Positions 27,366-36,044 of a stretch of 64,000 bases of DNA are shown one piece after another. A program made the position numbers and the translations under genes. Origin of the DNA: Lachnospiraceae bacterium. GTDB lineage: Bacteria > Bacillota > Clostridia > Lachnospirales > Lachnospiraceae. Below the pieces are notes generated by a model. The model ran no database searches, was not told the DNA's origin, and saw nothing but the letters and a program-made list of their open reading frames with translations. Positions within the stretch are counted from its first letter, which is position 1; every line of letters begins with the position of its first letter. The stretch covers positions 1 through 64,000 of the forward strand of contig SVEQ01000011.1 in assembly GCA_015057325.1 (NCBI GenBank), in the 5' to 3' direction.

Positions 27366-29024
27366 TTATACTTCAGCGCCCAAATTATCCCATCTTCGTT
27401 CAAACTCAATAATCGACATTGGTCTTGCAAAATAGAATCCCTGGAACATATAACAGCCAAGTTCTATCATCTTATCAAGCTGTTTCTTAGTCTCGACGCC
27501 CTCAGTAATAACACGCATCGACAAACGATCTGACATATCAATAACCGTACCTAAGATATCCTCACTTCGCTTGCTGTTTTCTGTCTCCTGAAGAAATTCT
27601 TTATCAATCTTAAGAACATCTGCATTAATGTCCTTAAGAAGACTAAGCGATGAATAGCCTTTTCCAAAATCATCGATCTCGATATCAAATCCTTCATCAT
27701 GAAGTCTGTTTACAAGTGCAAGTTGTTTTAACGCATCCTGCATAAGAATAGTTTCCGTAATCTCAAGTTTGAGCTTCTTCTTATTAATACCATACTTTTC
27801 AACCAAGTCTGTCATAAATGTATAAACATCCATGTAGAAGAAGTCTTTCGGCGAAATATTGACAGAAATATATAAATCTTCCTTATCCGTACCTTTCCAT
27901 GAAGCAAGAGTTTTTGCTGCTTCCTCCCAAATAAACTTATCCAAATCCGTTATAAGATCTGTTCTCTCTAACACATCTAAGAATTCTCCCGGGGCAACAA
28001 TTTCGCCTGTTTTTCTAATCCAACGAATAAGTGCCTCAGCACCCTTAACTATACCTCGGTGAGAAACCTGTGGCTGAAGGAACATATGAAACTCTCCGTC
28101 AACTAATGCACGTCTGAAATCAGTAATAATCTGCTGCTCCTTAAGAACCTTTTCCATAAGATTTTCATCAAACTCCACAAGTCTCTGCTCACTACTACCC
28201 TTAATTGTAGAAAGTGCAAGCTGCGCTCTGTCAACCATTGCAGATACCATAAGTGACCTGTCTGTAACAACATAAACGCCTCCCTGAATATGCAGGTGAA
28301 ACTGAGGACTGTCTATTATTCCCGGAAGCTCCTTTGATGCTGATATGATAAACGAATTATCAAAATTCTCCTTATGAATACAAACAGCATACAAGTCTCC
28401 TCTAAGACGTGCACACACCTCGTCAGGAGCACATTTGGACTTGATAAGATTACCTACAGCCTTAAGAACCTCGTCTCCCTTCTCTTCACCGAAAAGATCG
28501 TTAACAAGCTTAAAGCTCATAATATCGTACGCGATGATGACCCATTCTTTATCCCATTGTTCATCCATCGTTTCTCTTGCCTTTTCAAAAAATCCGTCCC
28601 AATTATACAAACCTGTAAGAGGATCTTTGATTGAACGTTTCGCGCTTCCTCGTTTTGTGTTCTCTTCCGCATTATAATCAACGCCCTCGATTCTTGTCAC
28701 ACATTCAAGAACACATCTGACTGTTTCAGTATCGGAAACATAATCCACCGGAACCATAAGGATATGATATGTGTTTCCATCATATTCCATAACACGCTCT
28801 ATTCTTTTCCCTTTGACACAGGCAGCAGCCACATCCATGTTACGATTATCTTCTCCACCGTCCCATATATGACAACCGAAAATTTCTGTCTCTATTTCTC
28901 TGTTGTCATTTATGTGCCACTCCTCATTCCTATCGGGATTGATCACACTCACATAGTCATACAATTCTGTCATCTGACTCATTATAATTGTAAGTTCTGA
29001 AAGCGTATGTTTCTTAACTGTCAT
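27366..29024 (-). CDS. GGDEF-EAL protein, probable cyclic-di-GMP phosphodiesterase
   Basis: 552 residues from ATG 29024, nine bases after TAGGAG. A short PAS-like N-terminus is followed by a GGDEF domain whose signature has decayed to RLRGDLYAVC, so it cannot be an active cyclase but could bind GTP. The EAL domain (about 310-545) keeps its catalytic residues: EALIRW, NISPKDF, LEITET, IDDFGKGYSSL, LKIDKEF, EGVETKKQ and QGFYFARP. I infer phosphodiesterase activity. A possible -10 box TATAAT lies at 29061-29066 on the same strand. Confidence 0.92.
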   Translation of the reverse strand: MTVKKHTLSELTIIMSQMTELYDYVSVINPDRNEEWHINDNREIETEIFGCHIWDGGEDNRNMDVAAACVKGKRIERVMEYDGNTYHILMVPVDYVSDTETVRCVLECVTRIEGVDYNAEENTKRGSAKRSIKDPLTGLYNWDGFFEKARETMDEQWDKEWVIIAYDIMSFKLVNDLFGEEKGDEVLKAVGNLIKSKCAPDEVCARLRGDLYAVCIHKENFDNSFIISASKELPGIIDSPQFHLHIQGGVYVVTDRSLMVSAMVDRAQLALSTIKGSSEQRLVEFDENLMEKVLKEQQIITDFRRALVDGEFHMFLQPQVSHRGIVKGAEALIRWIRKTGEIVAPGEFLDVLERTDLITDLDKFIWEEAAKTLASWKGTDKEDLYISVNISPKDFFYMDVYTFMTDLVEKYGINKKKLKLEITETILMQDALKQLALVNRLHDEGFDIEIDDFGKGYSSLSLLKDINADVLKIDKEFLQETENSKRSEDILGTVIDMSDRLSMRVITEGVETKKQLDKMIELGCYMFQGFYFARPMSIIEFERRWDNLGAEV

Positions 29025-29190
29025 CGTTTGCAACTCCTAATCAATTCAAAATCTGTGTATATTATACAATAAACGCGCAGCCTTGCCTACTGATTTTTGT
29101 GATTTTGAATAAAATAGTGAAATTTAATAAAAATTCACTCTTTTTTTAATAACATTACCAAGTCATGTAGAAACACCTTTTTTTCAACAA

Positions 29191-30249
29191 TTATTTACAA
29201 AAATCCGGGTGATCGCCTCGACTATTCGATAAATGATACCCTATATTTTCCACTCTTCTCTTAAGACACTCTACGCACTCTGCCGACTCTTCACCTGTAC
29301 AAATCTTGCCGTCATAAAGCAAATATTTGTCTCTCACATCAACAGGCGAGAGATTAGGCATTAGCACATTTGCACCAGCAAGTATTCCCTTTTCTCTACC
29401 GCTAACATCCGCCGTTCCAAGTGCTGTTGTTGCCGGAAGCAACACATCAGGGAATATTAATCTTAAGATTGAAAGCAGCTTAAGTGTGAGCTCAACACTT
29501 CCCATAGGCTCATTGGCAAAAGGTGTATCCTTGTGCGGAATAAACGGCCCTATACCAATCATGTGTGGCTTTAGCTCCTTCATAAAACATATATCCTCAT
29601 ATATATTCTCCACAGTCTGATGGGGCGTTCCAACCATAATACCGCACCCCACCTGATACCCGATTTCTTTGAGGTCCTTCAAACATTTCTTTCGATTATC
29701 ACAGGAAAGTGTATGCGGATGAAGTTTTTCATAATGTTCCTTATTAGCGGTCTCATGTCTTAAAAGATACCTGTCAGCACCTGCATTAAAATATTCGAGA
29801 TAGCTCTCATGCGACTTCTCGCCGATAGACAGGGTAACTGCACATCCGGGATTTTCCTGCTTAATTTGTCTTACAATATCGCAAATCATATCGTCGTTAT
29901 AATAGTTGTCTTCACCGCCCTGAAGGACAAAAGTTCTAAAACCCAACTCATAACCTTTTTTGCAGCAGGCAAGAATATCTTCCTTACTCATGCGATATCT
30001 GTCTGCATAAAAATTACTGCAGCGAATTCCACAATAATAGCAATCATTCCTGCAGTAATTGGTAAATTCAATAAGTCCCCTAAGATAAACCTCTTTGTTA
30101 TAGATTCTTTGTGCAACTTCGCTTGCTTTTTGATACAAATAATCCGGATCATCTTTATAATTCAGAATATATTCAAGTTGTTCCTTAGTTATATCCTGCT
30201 TATTTCTTATTGAAGCTATAATATTCTTAAACTCAGTTGTATTATACAT
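29191..30249 (-). CDS. hydE: [FeFe]-hydrogenase maturation radical SAM protein HydE
   Basis: HydE acts on a Cys-derived Fe complex to help build the azadithiolate-bridged diiron site of HydA. 352 residues. The radical SAM motif is CRNDCYYCGIR near residue 65, and the conserved RHETAN, GCGIMVGTPHQT, GIGPFIPHKDTPF and MPNLSP segments follow. The likely start is ATG 30249 (GGAG eight bases upstream), five bases after the previous stop. It is the last gene of an operon with the FIST-EAL and LacI-type sensor genes. hydF and hydG are not in the window. Confidence 0.95.
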   Translation of the reverse strand: MYNTTEFKNIIASIRNKQDITKEQLEYILNYKDDPDYLYQKASEVAQRIYNKEVYLRGLIEFTNYCRNDCYYCGIRCSNFYADRYRMSKEDILACCKKGYELGFRTFVLQGGEDNYYNDDMICDIVRQIKQENPGCAVTLSIGEKSHESYLEYFNAGADRYLLRHETANKEHYEKLHPHTLSCDNRKKCLKDLKEIGYQVGCGIMVGTPHQTVENIYEDICFMKELKPHMIGIGPFIPHKDTPFANEPMGSVELTLKLLSILRLIFPDVLLPATTALGTADVSGREKGILAGANVLMPNLSPVDVRDKYLLYDGKICTGEESAECVECLKRRVENIGYHLSNSRGDHPDFCK

Positions 30250-30254
30250 GTATG

Positions 30255-31982
30255 TCACTCCAAAAAGCCCCAGTTCGTATGTATTATTCTGCTAATCTGC
30301 AATGTTAAAAACTCACCGGTTTCTATAAGGCTTCGGTCAACACCGCATACTAATATTCCAAACACGTAATTACCGAAAAATAACGGGAATCCTATGTATC
30401 CTTTCTTAACCTCAGGAAGCTCTGATCTTCTGTAGATATCTCCAACACTGCACTCCTGTCGCTCTTCAGGGATTTGATACAATTCTCCATCACGCAAAAC
30501 GCACTTAAGATAAATGTTGCCTTTTAAGCCTTCTGTCGAACTGCCCTCGTATTTCACAGGTGACTTATACAAATATAACGCAGCATTTGGAAAACCTGTT
30601 TTACCAAAGTTCTCAAACAAATAATCAAGAGCTTTCTCACCCGTTTCACCATAATTGGTTGTGCACGCCATAAGGTCATGCATTCTACCTCTACCGGCTG
30701 TATATCCCTTTGTCTGCATATTCCTTGCATATGCCTGAGCCTGTATTGCATTGTCCTTCATATATGAAAACAGACGGTTATTCCTCGTATTAACAAACAC
30801 AAGTTTCTGTGTCTCATTCATACTTTTTTGAAGTCTTTCAACACTAGCCAAAAACTTGTTGGGATCAGTGTATTTCATAGCACCATTCTGGAAGAAGATC
30901 GTAATAAGTCTTTTTATTTCGTAGAACTGGTCCTCGCCCATATATCTGTTCTTAAGAGCATATAACATCTTTGATATAATCTCATAAAACAATCTCTTCA
31001 AATTGATAGAATTGCGGTCTAACACTTCATTCCTATAGCGATAGAAACAATCATCAAACATCCTGTATATAAATGCAGTATCAATGTTAAGCATTTCTAT
31101 TGTGGTATATTCATACATATCATATGGCAACGAATCTCTACCGTACAGACACGTCGGAACGACCTCCGATTCCACTTCCTGACCGTTCATCTTATCGATA
31201 AGCATTTCCAACGCACGTTGTCCCAAAGTAACACCATCAGCGCCTATTGATGCAAGTGTCGGAACTAATTCTGTTGCCATCGAAGTATTATCAAAACCAA
31301 ATACAATTATATCTTTTCCGGGAACAAGTCCTTTTTGTCTCATAACATCATAAAGTCCCGAAGCAGTCTGGTCATTTACACAGAATATCGCCTGAACTCC
31401 CGGATTCTTTGTCAAAAGTCTCTCTGCAGCTTCATGGGAATTAACCGACATATCCGACTTCTCATACAAGCGTGGAGAGTAAGCAAGACCGTTTTCGCAA
31501 AGACAATCTTCAAATATTCGTTTCCTCTTCTGTGCATCGGCATTGTCATCACGACCACCAATCATACAGATATTAATTATTCCCCTGATTTTAACGAGAT
31601 AATCAATCGTTTCTCTTATGCCCATCTCATCATTGTAGTTGACAGTGAGTTCATTCTCCATCGTAGTAGCAATGAACACTTTAGGTACATCTTTGAAAAT
31701 CTCATAGAGTTCTTTGTCAATATTAGGCAAAGTAAATAAAAGCCCGTCAAATCTGCACACGCCATTAATGTCATATATTGAATTATAGACCTGTTTATAT
31801 CGATGAAGTCTATCTTCCGGATCCTCACAGTCATCATGGCGTCCGGCAATAACAACAAGTCGTATATTATTATAGCCTGCTATTGCATGAGCTACACTGT
31901 GAAGTATTTCTTTTGTAAAGTCTGTGTCAACGTCTTCGACAACGACACCGATATATTTGACTTTTTCTTCTCTTTGCTTCAT
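30255..31982 (-). CDS. Cytoplasmic LacI-type ligand-binding sensor protein without DNA-binding domain
   Basis: 575 residues from ATG 31982 (AGGGTGG eight bases upstream). Residues about 10-285 are a periplasmic-binding-protein-like domain of the LacI family: YIGVVVEDVDTDF, DGLLFTLPN, GVQAIFCVNDQTASGLYDVM and DIIVFGFDNTSMATELVPTLASIG. There is no helix-turn-helix before it and no signal peptide. The C-terminal 290 residues have a helical linker and a GAF-like end (GYIGFPLFFGNYVFGILVCG). Related Lachnospiraceae proteins often end in GGDEF; this one does not. It probably senses a sugar and passes the signal by protein contact, perhaps to the EAL protein encoded 32 bases upstream. Confidence 0.75.
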   Translation of the reverse strand: MKQREEKVKYIGVVVEDVDTDFTKEILHSVAHAIAGYNNIRLVVIAGRHDDCEDPEDRLHRYKQVYNSIYDINGVCRFDGLLFTLPNIDKELYEIFKDVPKVFIATTMENELTVNYNDEMGIRETIDYLVKIRGIINICMIGGRDDNADAQKRKRIFEDCLCENGLAYSPRLYEKSDMSVNSHEAAERLLTKNPGVQAIFCVNDQTASGLYDVMRQKGLVPGKDIIVFGFDNTSMATELVPTLASIGADGVTLGQRALEMLIDKMNGQEVESEVVPTCLYGRDSLPYDMYEYTTIEMLNIDTAFIYRMFDDCFYRYRNEVLDRNSINLKRLFYEIISKMLYALKNRYMGEDQFYEIKRLITIFFQNGAMKYTDPNKFLASVERLQKSMNETQKLVFVNTRNNRLFSYMKDNAIQAQAYARNMQTKGYTAGRGRMHDLMACTTNYGETGEKALDYLFENFGKTGFPNAALYLYKSPVKYEGSSTEGLKGNIYLKCVLRDGELYQIPEERQECSVGDIYRRSELPEVKKGYIGFPLFFGNYVFGILVCGVDRSLIETGEFLTLQISRIIHTNWGFLE

Positions 31983-32014
31983 ATAACTTTCCACCCTGTA
32001 AGAACAATCACAAA

Positions 32015-34537
32015 CTACATTCCGTCAATATCCGGAGAAGGCTCAGAAAACAAATAGCCCTGCGAATAATCAATATTATATTCCATAATCTTTGCTTGTA
32101 TATCTTCGTTCTCCACGTATTCTGCAACAATCTCAACACTACGATCAGACAACTTCTTCCAACCCGACATCAATGCAACAAGGTTCTCCGAATCCGTACT
32201 GTTGCAGCAATTCCTTACAATTGAACCATCAATCTTAATGAAATCAGAATGAATGCTGGCTATATGCTGAAGATTTGAATATCCGCTTCCGAAGTCGTCT
32301 ATCGATATCTTGCCGCCCAATCTATGTATATTATCAACAAACATAACAAGAGATTCGTAATCATCAACATCTTCGTTCTCGAGAATCTCGAATATAAAGT
32401 TGTTCGGATACTTAGCCGTTGCAAGAAATCCGTAAACATACTTAATCAGCTCATCATTCCTGATATCACGCATACTTATATTAATACTAACACTCTTGTC
32501 TGCCACTTTCTTGAATGCTTTTAAAACTTTTTTGATCATAACAAGCGACAATGAATCATAAAGCACGCCGAAGTTTCTTGCCACATCAAGAAAACTACCC
32601 GGGTTATATACTTTTCCATCCTCGTCCATAAGTCTCATTAACGATTCGTAATGATGAATGCTACCCAACTTATTATCATATATACCCTGATAATAAGGTA
32701 TTACCTTATCATGAGAAAGCGCATAGTTAATGACATTAACCATGTGATATTTCTCGCGAATGCTTTCCTCATCTAACATTCCTTCATTAGCTTCACATAC
32801 ATAAAACTGTATATTTCTATTGAGCATTTCCAAACGCGCTGCATTATATACCGTTCTGATATTGTCAACATTACATTCATTTATAACGCAAAAGACAGGT
32901 ACTATCGCTATGAAATCAGCTGCAGTCTCAAACAACTCTTCATGCAGTTGTTTCATATCATCCTCAAAGCCCTGTAACGATACCATATACGACGGTGCCG
33001 CAATCGCAATACGCCATGAATCAAGAACGTATAAACGATAATCATGCTGTGAGACAAACGCAGAACACTTTGAAACGTATTCCTTATATGTCATATCTAT
33101 TTTCTGCGGTGCAAACACGGTACGCATGCTGGAAGTATCCAATACATCGATAAGACAAACCCTGTCATAACCGCCGATCTTGATATCCATATTAAGTGCT
33201 GCTTCATTGGGAAGTTCCTCATTCTCCGAACGAAGAAGCTTAAGCTCACAAGCCCTTACGAATGCCTTGAAACTTTCATTCATCGTTCTATCTACACTTT
33301 TGTCGCGCTCTTCTTCTACTTCCATAAGGTATGAAAGTAACCTTCTGTTATCAGCCGACAACGACTCGGTGTGAAGAAAGACATACGGATTGTAATGCTG
33401 AATAACTTCATTCTCACCTATCGCAGATATTGCGAACACACAATTGGCAAATACATTCTTATCTCCATCGTATATTATTTCTCCATCCGTAACACATCCA
33501 CTCATAATGGAATTATCATAAGTTGAGAGCTCCCATTTAACTATGTTTGGAAATGTCTTTAATCTGACCTTGCTGACATAACCGAATATAGTCTCCGCTT
33601 TCTCGAACATCTCAAACTGACTAAACATCGACCTATTGGAAATGATTGTTTTCCTGTCATAGATAAATGCTCTTTTTATCTTGCTGCCCTTAACAACATT
33701 GTGACTTGTATATAATCCTTCTTCACTGTATCTGACAACATAGGGCACTTTGACATTATCGGAATATACAAAAGGAAACAATCCGGCGATTTCCGGCTTT
33801 TTGCGTATTTCCTCTCCTACGCATTCGCGATACACTTCCGCTGCCGATACACCATCAAGCGAAATGATTCTGTTGCCATCAGCTTCCGTTATGGTCATCT
33901 CCTCGCCGGCTTCCTGGACACCGGAAGCAAAAGCACTTCGACTTTCCACCTTGGCTCCACCAAACGAAGCAAGAAGTATGCTACTGTTCGACCAACCATT
34001 CTCATCAAAAACGAAACCATAAGCATCCTCATCAGGATCTATCATATCTGAACTGCAGGCAATACCACCTGCCATCTGAACCCCTGGGAATGATTTGTTA
34101 CAGGCATCCACAAACTCATTGATAGCTTGATATTTCCTACTTGTAAATGCAAGTAACAAACGGGTATCATTATCAATAACCGTATTCTTAACATTCTCAC
34201 AAAGAACACGTGGTTCTATAGCATCTTCCGAGCGATGCGAAAATGTTGGGAGCATTGCTGTTTTGAGATGACCTCCCGAAAACTGTGTCACTGATATAAC
34301 ACACTGGTCATGTGCAAGTTTGCCCCAACTGATTACTGCCGACGTGCTCGTTCCCAAAATATGAGCCCCCGGAACCAATTCTTTAATAAATGCAGCCAAT
34401 TCCACCGCCTTGTTACCAGGATGAAATGCTGTATGTATTCTTATAAGTATGTCTCCCTTGTCAGAATCAAGTGTTAACTGCTTAAAAGTATCAGCTATTC
34501 TCGTCTTAGAAACATACTGAAAATTCCATGTAAACAT
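32015..34537 (-). CDS. FIST-EAL protein, probable cyclic-di-GMP phosphodiesterase
   Basis: 840 residues, soluble. The first 380 residues match the FIST sensory fold: GAHILGTSTSAVIS, VQMAGGIACSSDM, AEVYRECVGEEI, and a C-terminal FIST_C part ending in GENEVIQHYNPYVF. A degenerate GGDEF-like segment without a signature follows. The EAL domain covers about 610-835 with ESLMRL in place of EALxRW, and intact INISMRD, FEILENEDV, IDDFGSGYSNL, IKIDGSI, EYVEN and QGYLFSEP. FIST domains are thought to bind amino acids or other small ligands. It heads the operon with the LacI-type sensor and hydE. Confidence 0.88.
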   Translation of the reverse strand: MFTWNFQYVSKTRIADTFKQLTLDSDKGDILIRIHTAFHPGNKAVELAAFIKELVPGAHILGTSTSAVISWGKLAHDQCVISVTQFSGGHLKTAMLPTFSHRSEDAIEPRVLCENVKNTVIDNDTRLLLAFTSRKYQAINEFVDACNKSFPGVQMAGGIACSSDMIDPDEDAYGFVFDENGWSNSSILLASFGGAKVESRSAFASGVQEAGEEMTITEADGNRIISLDGVSAAEVYRECVGEEIRKKPEIAGLFPFVYSDNVKVPYVVRYSEEGLYTSHNVVKGSKIKRAFIYDRKTIISNRSMFSQFEMFEKAETIFGYVSKVRLKTFPNIVKWELSTYDNSIMSGCVTDGEIIYDGDKNVFANCVFAISAIGENEVIQHYNPYVFLHTESLSADNRRLLSYLMEVEEERDKSVDRTMNESFKAFVRACELKLLRSENEELPNEAALNMDIKIGGYDRVCLIDVLDTSSMRTVFAPQKIDMTYKEYVSKCSAFVSQHDYRLYVLDSWRIAIAAPSYMVSLQGFEDDMKQLHEELFETAADFIAIVPVFCVINECNVDNIRTVYNAARLEMLNRNIQFYVCEANEGMLDEESIREKYHMVNVINYALSHDKVIPYYQGIYDNKLGSIHHYESLMRLMDEDGKVYNPGSFLDVARNFGVLYDSLSLVMIKKVLKAFKKVADKSVSINISMRDIRNDELIKYVYGFLATAKYPNNFIFEILENEDVDDYESLVMFVDNIHRLGGKISIDDFGSGYSNLQHIASIHSDFIKIDGSIVRNCCNSTDSENLVALMSGWKKLSDRSVEIVAEYVENEDIQAKIMEYNIDYSQGYLFSEPSPDIDGM

Positions 34538-34580
34538 ATTCTCAACCCCTCAATATCTACAACCGAAAAAAAACAAAATA

Positions 34581-34635
34581 AAAAAACGGTAACCATGTGA
34601 CATACTCTAAATAATACCACATTTTACCGTTTTTT
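34581..34635 (-). terminator. Terminator of the sulfur/PLP cluster after the pyridoxal kinase gene
   Basis: An outer stem AAAAAACGGTA/TACCGTTTTTT and an inner ATGTG/CACAT arm lie 44 bases past the stop at 34679. On the minus strand the stem runs into a long U-rich tail (TTTTTTTATTTTG). Confidence 0.85.
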
Positions 34636-34678
34636 ACAATATTTTCAACAGCCTGTAAGGCTAATAAAACTGCGATTT

Positions 34679-35503
34679 TTACATAAGCACAAGTTCTTGT
34701 ATAGTCGCTTCGAAGTCAACACCATACCATGGTTTTTCCGGGTTGTTAAGAGTGACTTCTATCGTATGAACAGTGTAATCCGCAGCGATACGCATTGCCT
34801 CTTTCCAATCCTTACCTTTCATTATTTCACCGACACATGTACTTGAGAACACATCTCCTGTTCCATGGAACGAAGAAGCTATTTTCTTATTCTGATACAA
34901 ATAATACTCCTTGCTTTCTCTGTCATATCCCATGACTCCGATTTTGCCTTCTTCAAGAGAAACGCCGGTAAGTACACTCACCTTGGCACCAAGCTCACTT
35001 AATTTTGCAAGCATTGTCTTGATATATTCTTCATCATGCTCTGTTCTATACTCCATGCCTGTCATAAGAGAGGCTTCTGTTATGTTAGGAACAATTATAT
35101 CTGCCTTTTCGCAAAGAGTTGCATTGGCCTTAACATAGTCCATATCAAATGCCGGATATAACTTACCGTTATCCGCCATAACAGGATCAATAAACACAAG
35201 AGTATTATCATCTTTGAAACTGTCAATCAAACCCTTTATCTGTTCTATCTGCTCAATGGTTCCAAGATACCCCGTATATATGGCATCAAATCTGACATTC
35301 TGACTAAGCCAATGGTCTTTAATCGGGTCAATCTGGTCTGACAAATCCTTACAGGTAAAATCCTTAAATGCTGTATGTGTTGACAAAACGGCTGTCGGTA
35401 AAATTACTGTTTCCGAACCGAGTGCCGAAATTATCGGCAATGCAACCGTAAGCGAACATTTTCCCAAGCATGAAATATCCTGCACTGTTAATACTCTTTT
35501 CAT
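34679..35503 (-). CDS. Pyridoxamine/pyridoxal kinase (PdxY/PdxK type)
   Basis: Phosphorylates B6 vitamers to make PLP. 274 residues of the ribokinase-like fold: VLTVQDISCLGKCSLTVALP at the start, GYLGTIEQI, DPVMADNGKLYP, VPNITEASLMTG and the anion-hole and catalytic SSFHGTGDVFSS near residue 220. It is the last gene of a run that includes two PLP enzymes, a sulfhydrylase and a desulfurase, and directly follows an ECF S component gene by 28 bases. Confidence 0.9.
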   Translation of the reverse strand: MKRVLTVQDISCLGKCSLTVALPIISALGSETVILPTAVLSTHTAFKDFTCKDLSDQIDPIKDHWLSQNVRFDAIYTGYLGTIEQIEQIKGLIDSFKDDNTLVFIDPVMADNGKLYPAFDMDYVKANATLCEKADIIVPNITEASLMTGMEYRTEHDEEYIKTMLAKLSELGAKVSVLTGVSLEEGKIGVMGYDRESKEYYLYQNKKIASSFHGTGDVFSSTCVGEIMKGKDWKEAMRIAADYTVHTIEVTLNNPEKPWYGVDFEATIQELVLM

Positions 35504-35531
35504 TGATAAAGCCTCCGCAACATTATGTAAA

Positions 35532-36044
35532 CTAGCGTCTGTTAAGGTAAACCTTCTTTACTGTCGGATATAAAGCAAAGAAGATAACAACTCCTGAAAT
35601 ACCCTGAACAACATTCCACGGAACACTTACAAATGCAGCTTTTCCGTACAAAATAAGCTCGTAGAAGAAATATCCGCCGACATTAATAATTACAGATATT
35701 ACAGCGCCAATAACAGCACCTGTCTTCTCATGATCTTTTTGTGTCTTAAATATCTCAAGTATTTTACCTACCGAAAATGCCATAAGCGCTTTAACCAAAA
35801 ATGTTACCGGCGCATACAACGCATAACCGCCCAGAAGGTCTGCTGTAGCTCCGCCTATACCTGAAGCAACTGCTCCAAATACCGGTCCCAATAACGCACC
35901 TGATAAAACAACAAATCCGTCTCCCGGATGAATATATCCATTAGTTGCAGGAATGGGAATCTTAATGAAAAATGTAGCAACACAAATTATTGCCGCAAAC
36001 AATGCTGTTATAGTTATTTTCTGTGTATTAATATTCTGTTTCAT
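35532..36044 (-). CDS. ECF transporter S component, probably for a B6 vitamer
   Basis: 170 residues, about five or six membrane helices, with the S-component features of a short polar N-terminus, an Ala-rich first helix (ITALFAAIICVATFF), IHPGDGFVVLSGALLGPVFGAVASG and GGATADLLGGYALYAP. It gives specificity to an energy-coupling-factor uptake complex; the EcfA/A'/T genes are elsewhere. The ligand is inferred from the neighbouring pyridoxal kinase. Its ATG overlaps the last 17 bases of gshA, so translation is coupled. Confidence 0.82.
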   Translation of the reverse strand: MKQNINTQKITITALFAAIICVATFFIKIPIPATNGYIHPGDGFVVLSGALLGPVFGAVASGIGGATADLLGGYALYAPVTFLVKALMAFSVGKILEIFKTQKDHEKTGAVIGAVISVIINVGGYFFYELILYGKAAFVSVPWNVVQGISGVVIFFALYPTVKKVYLNRR

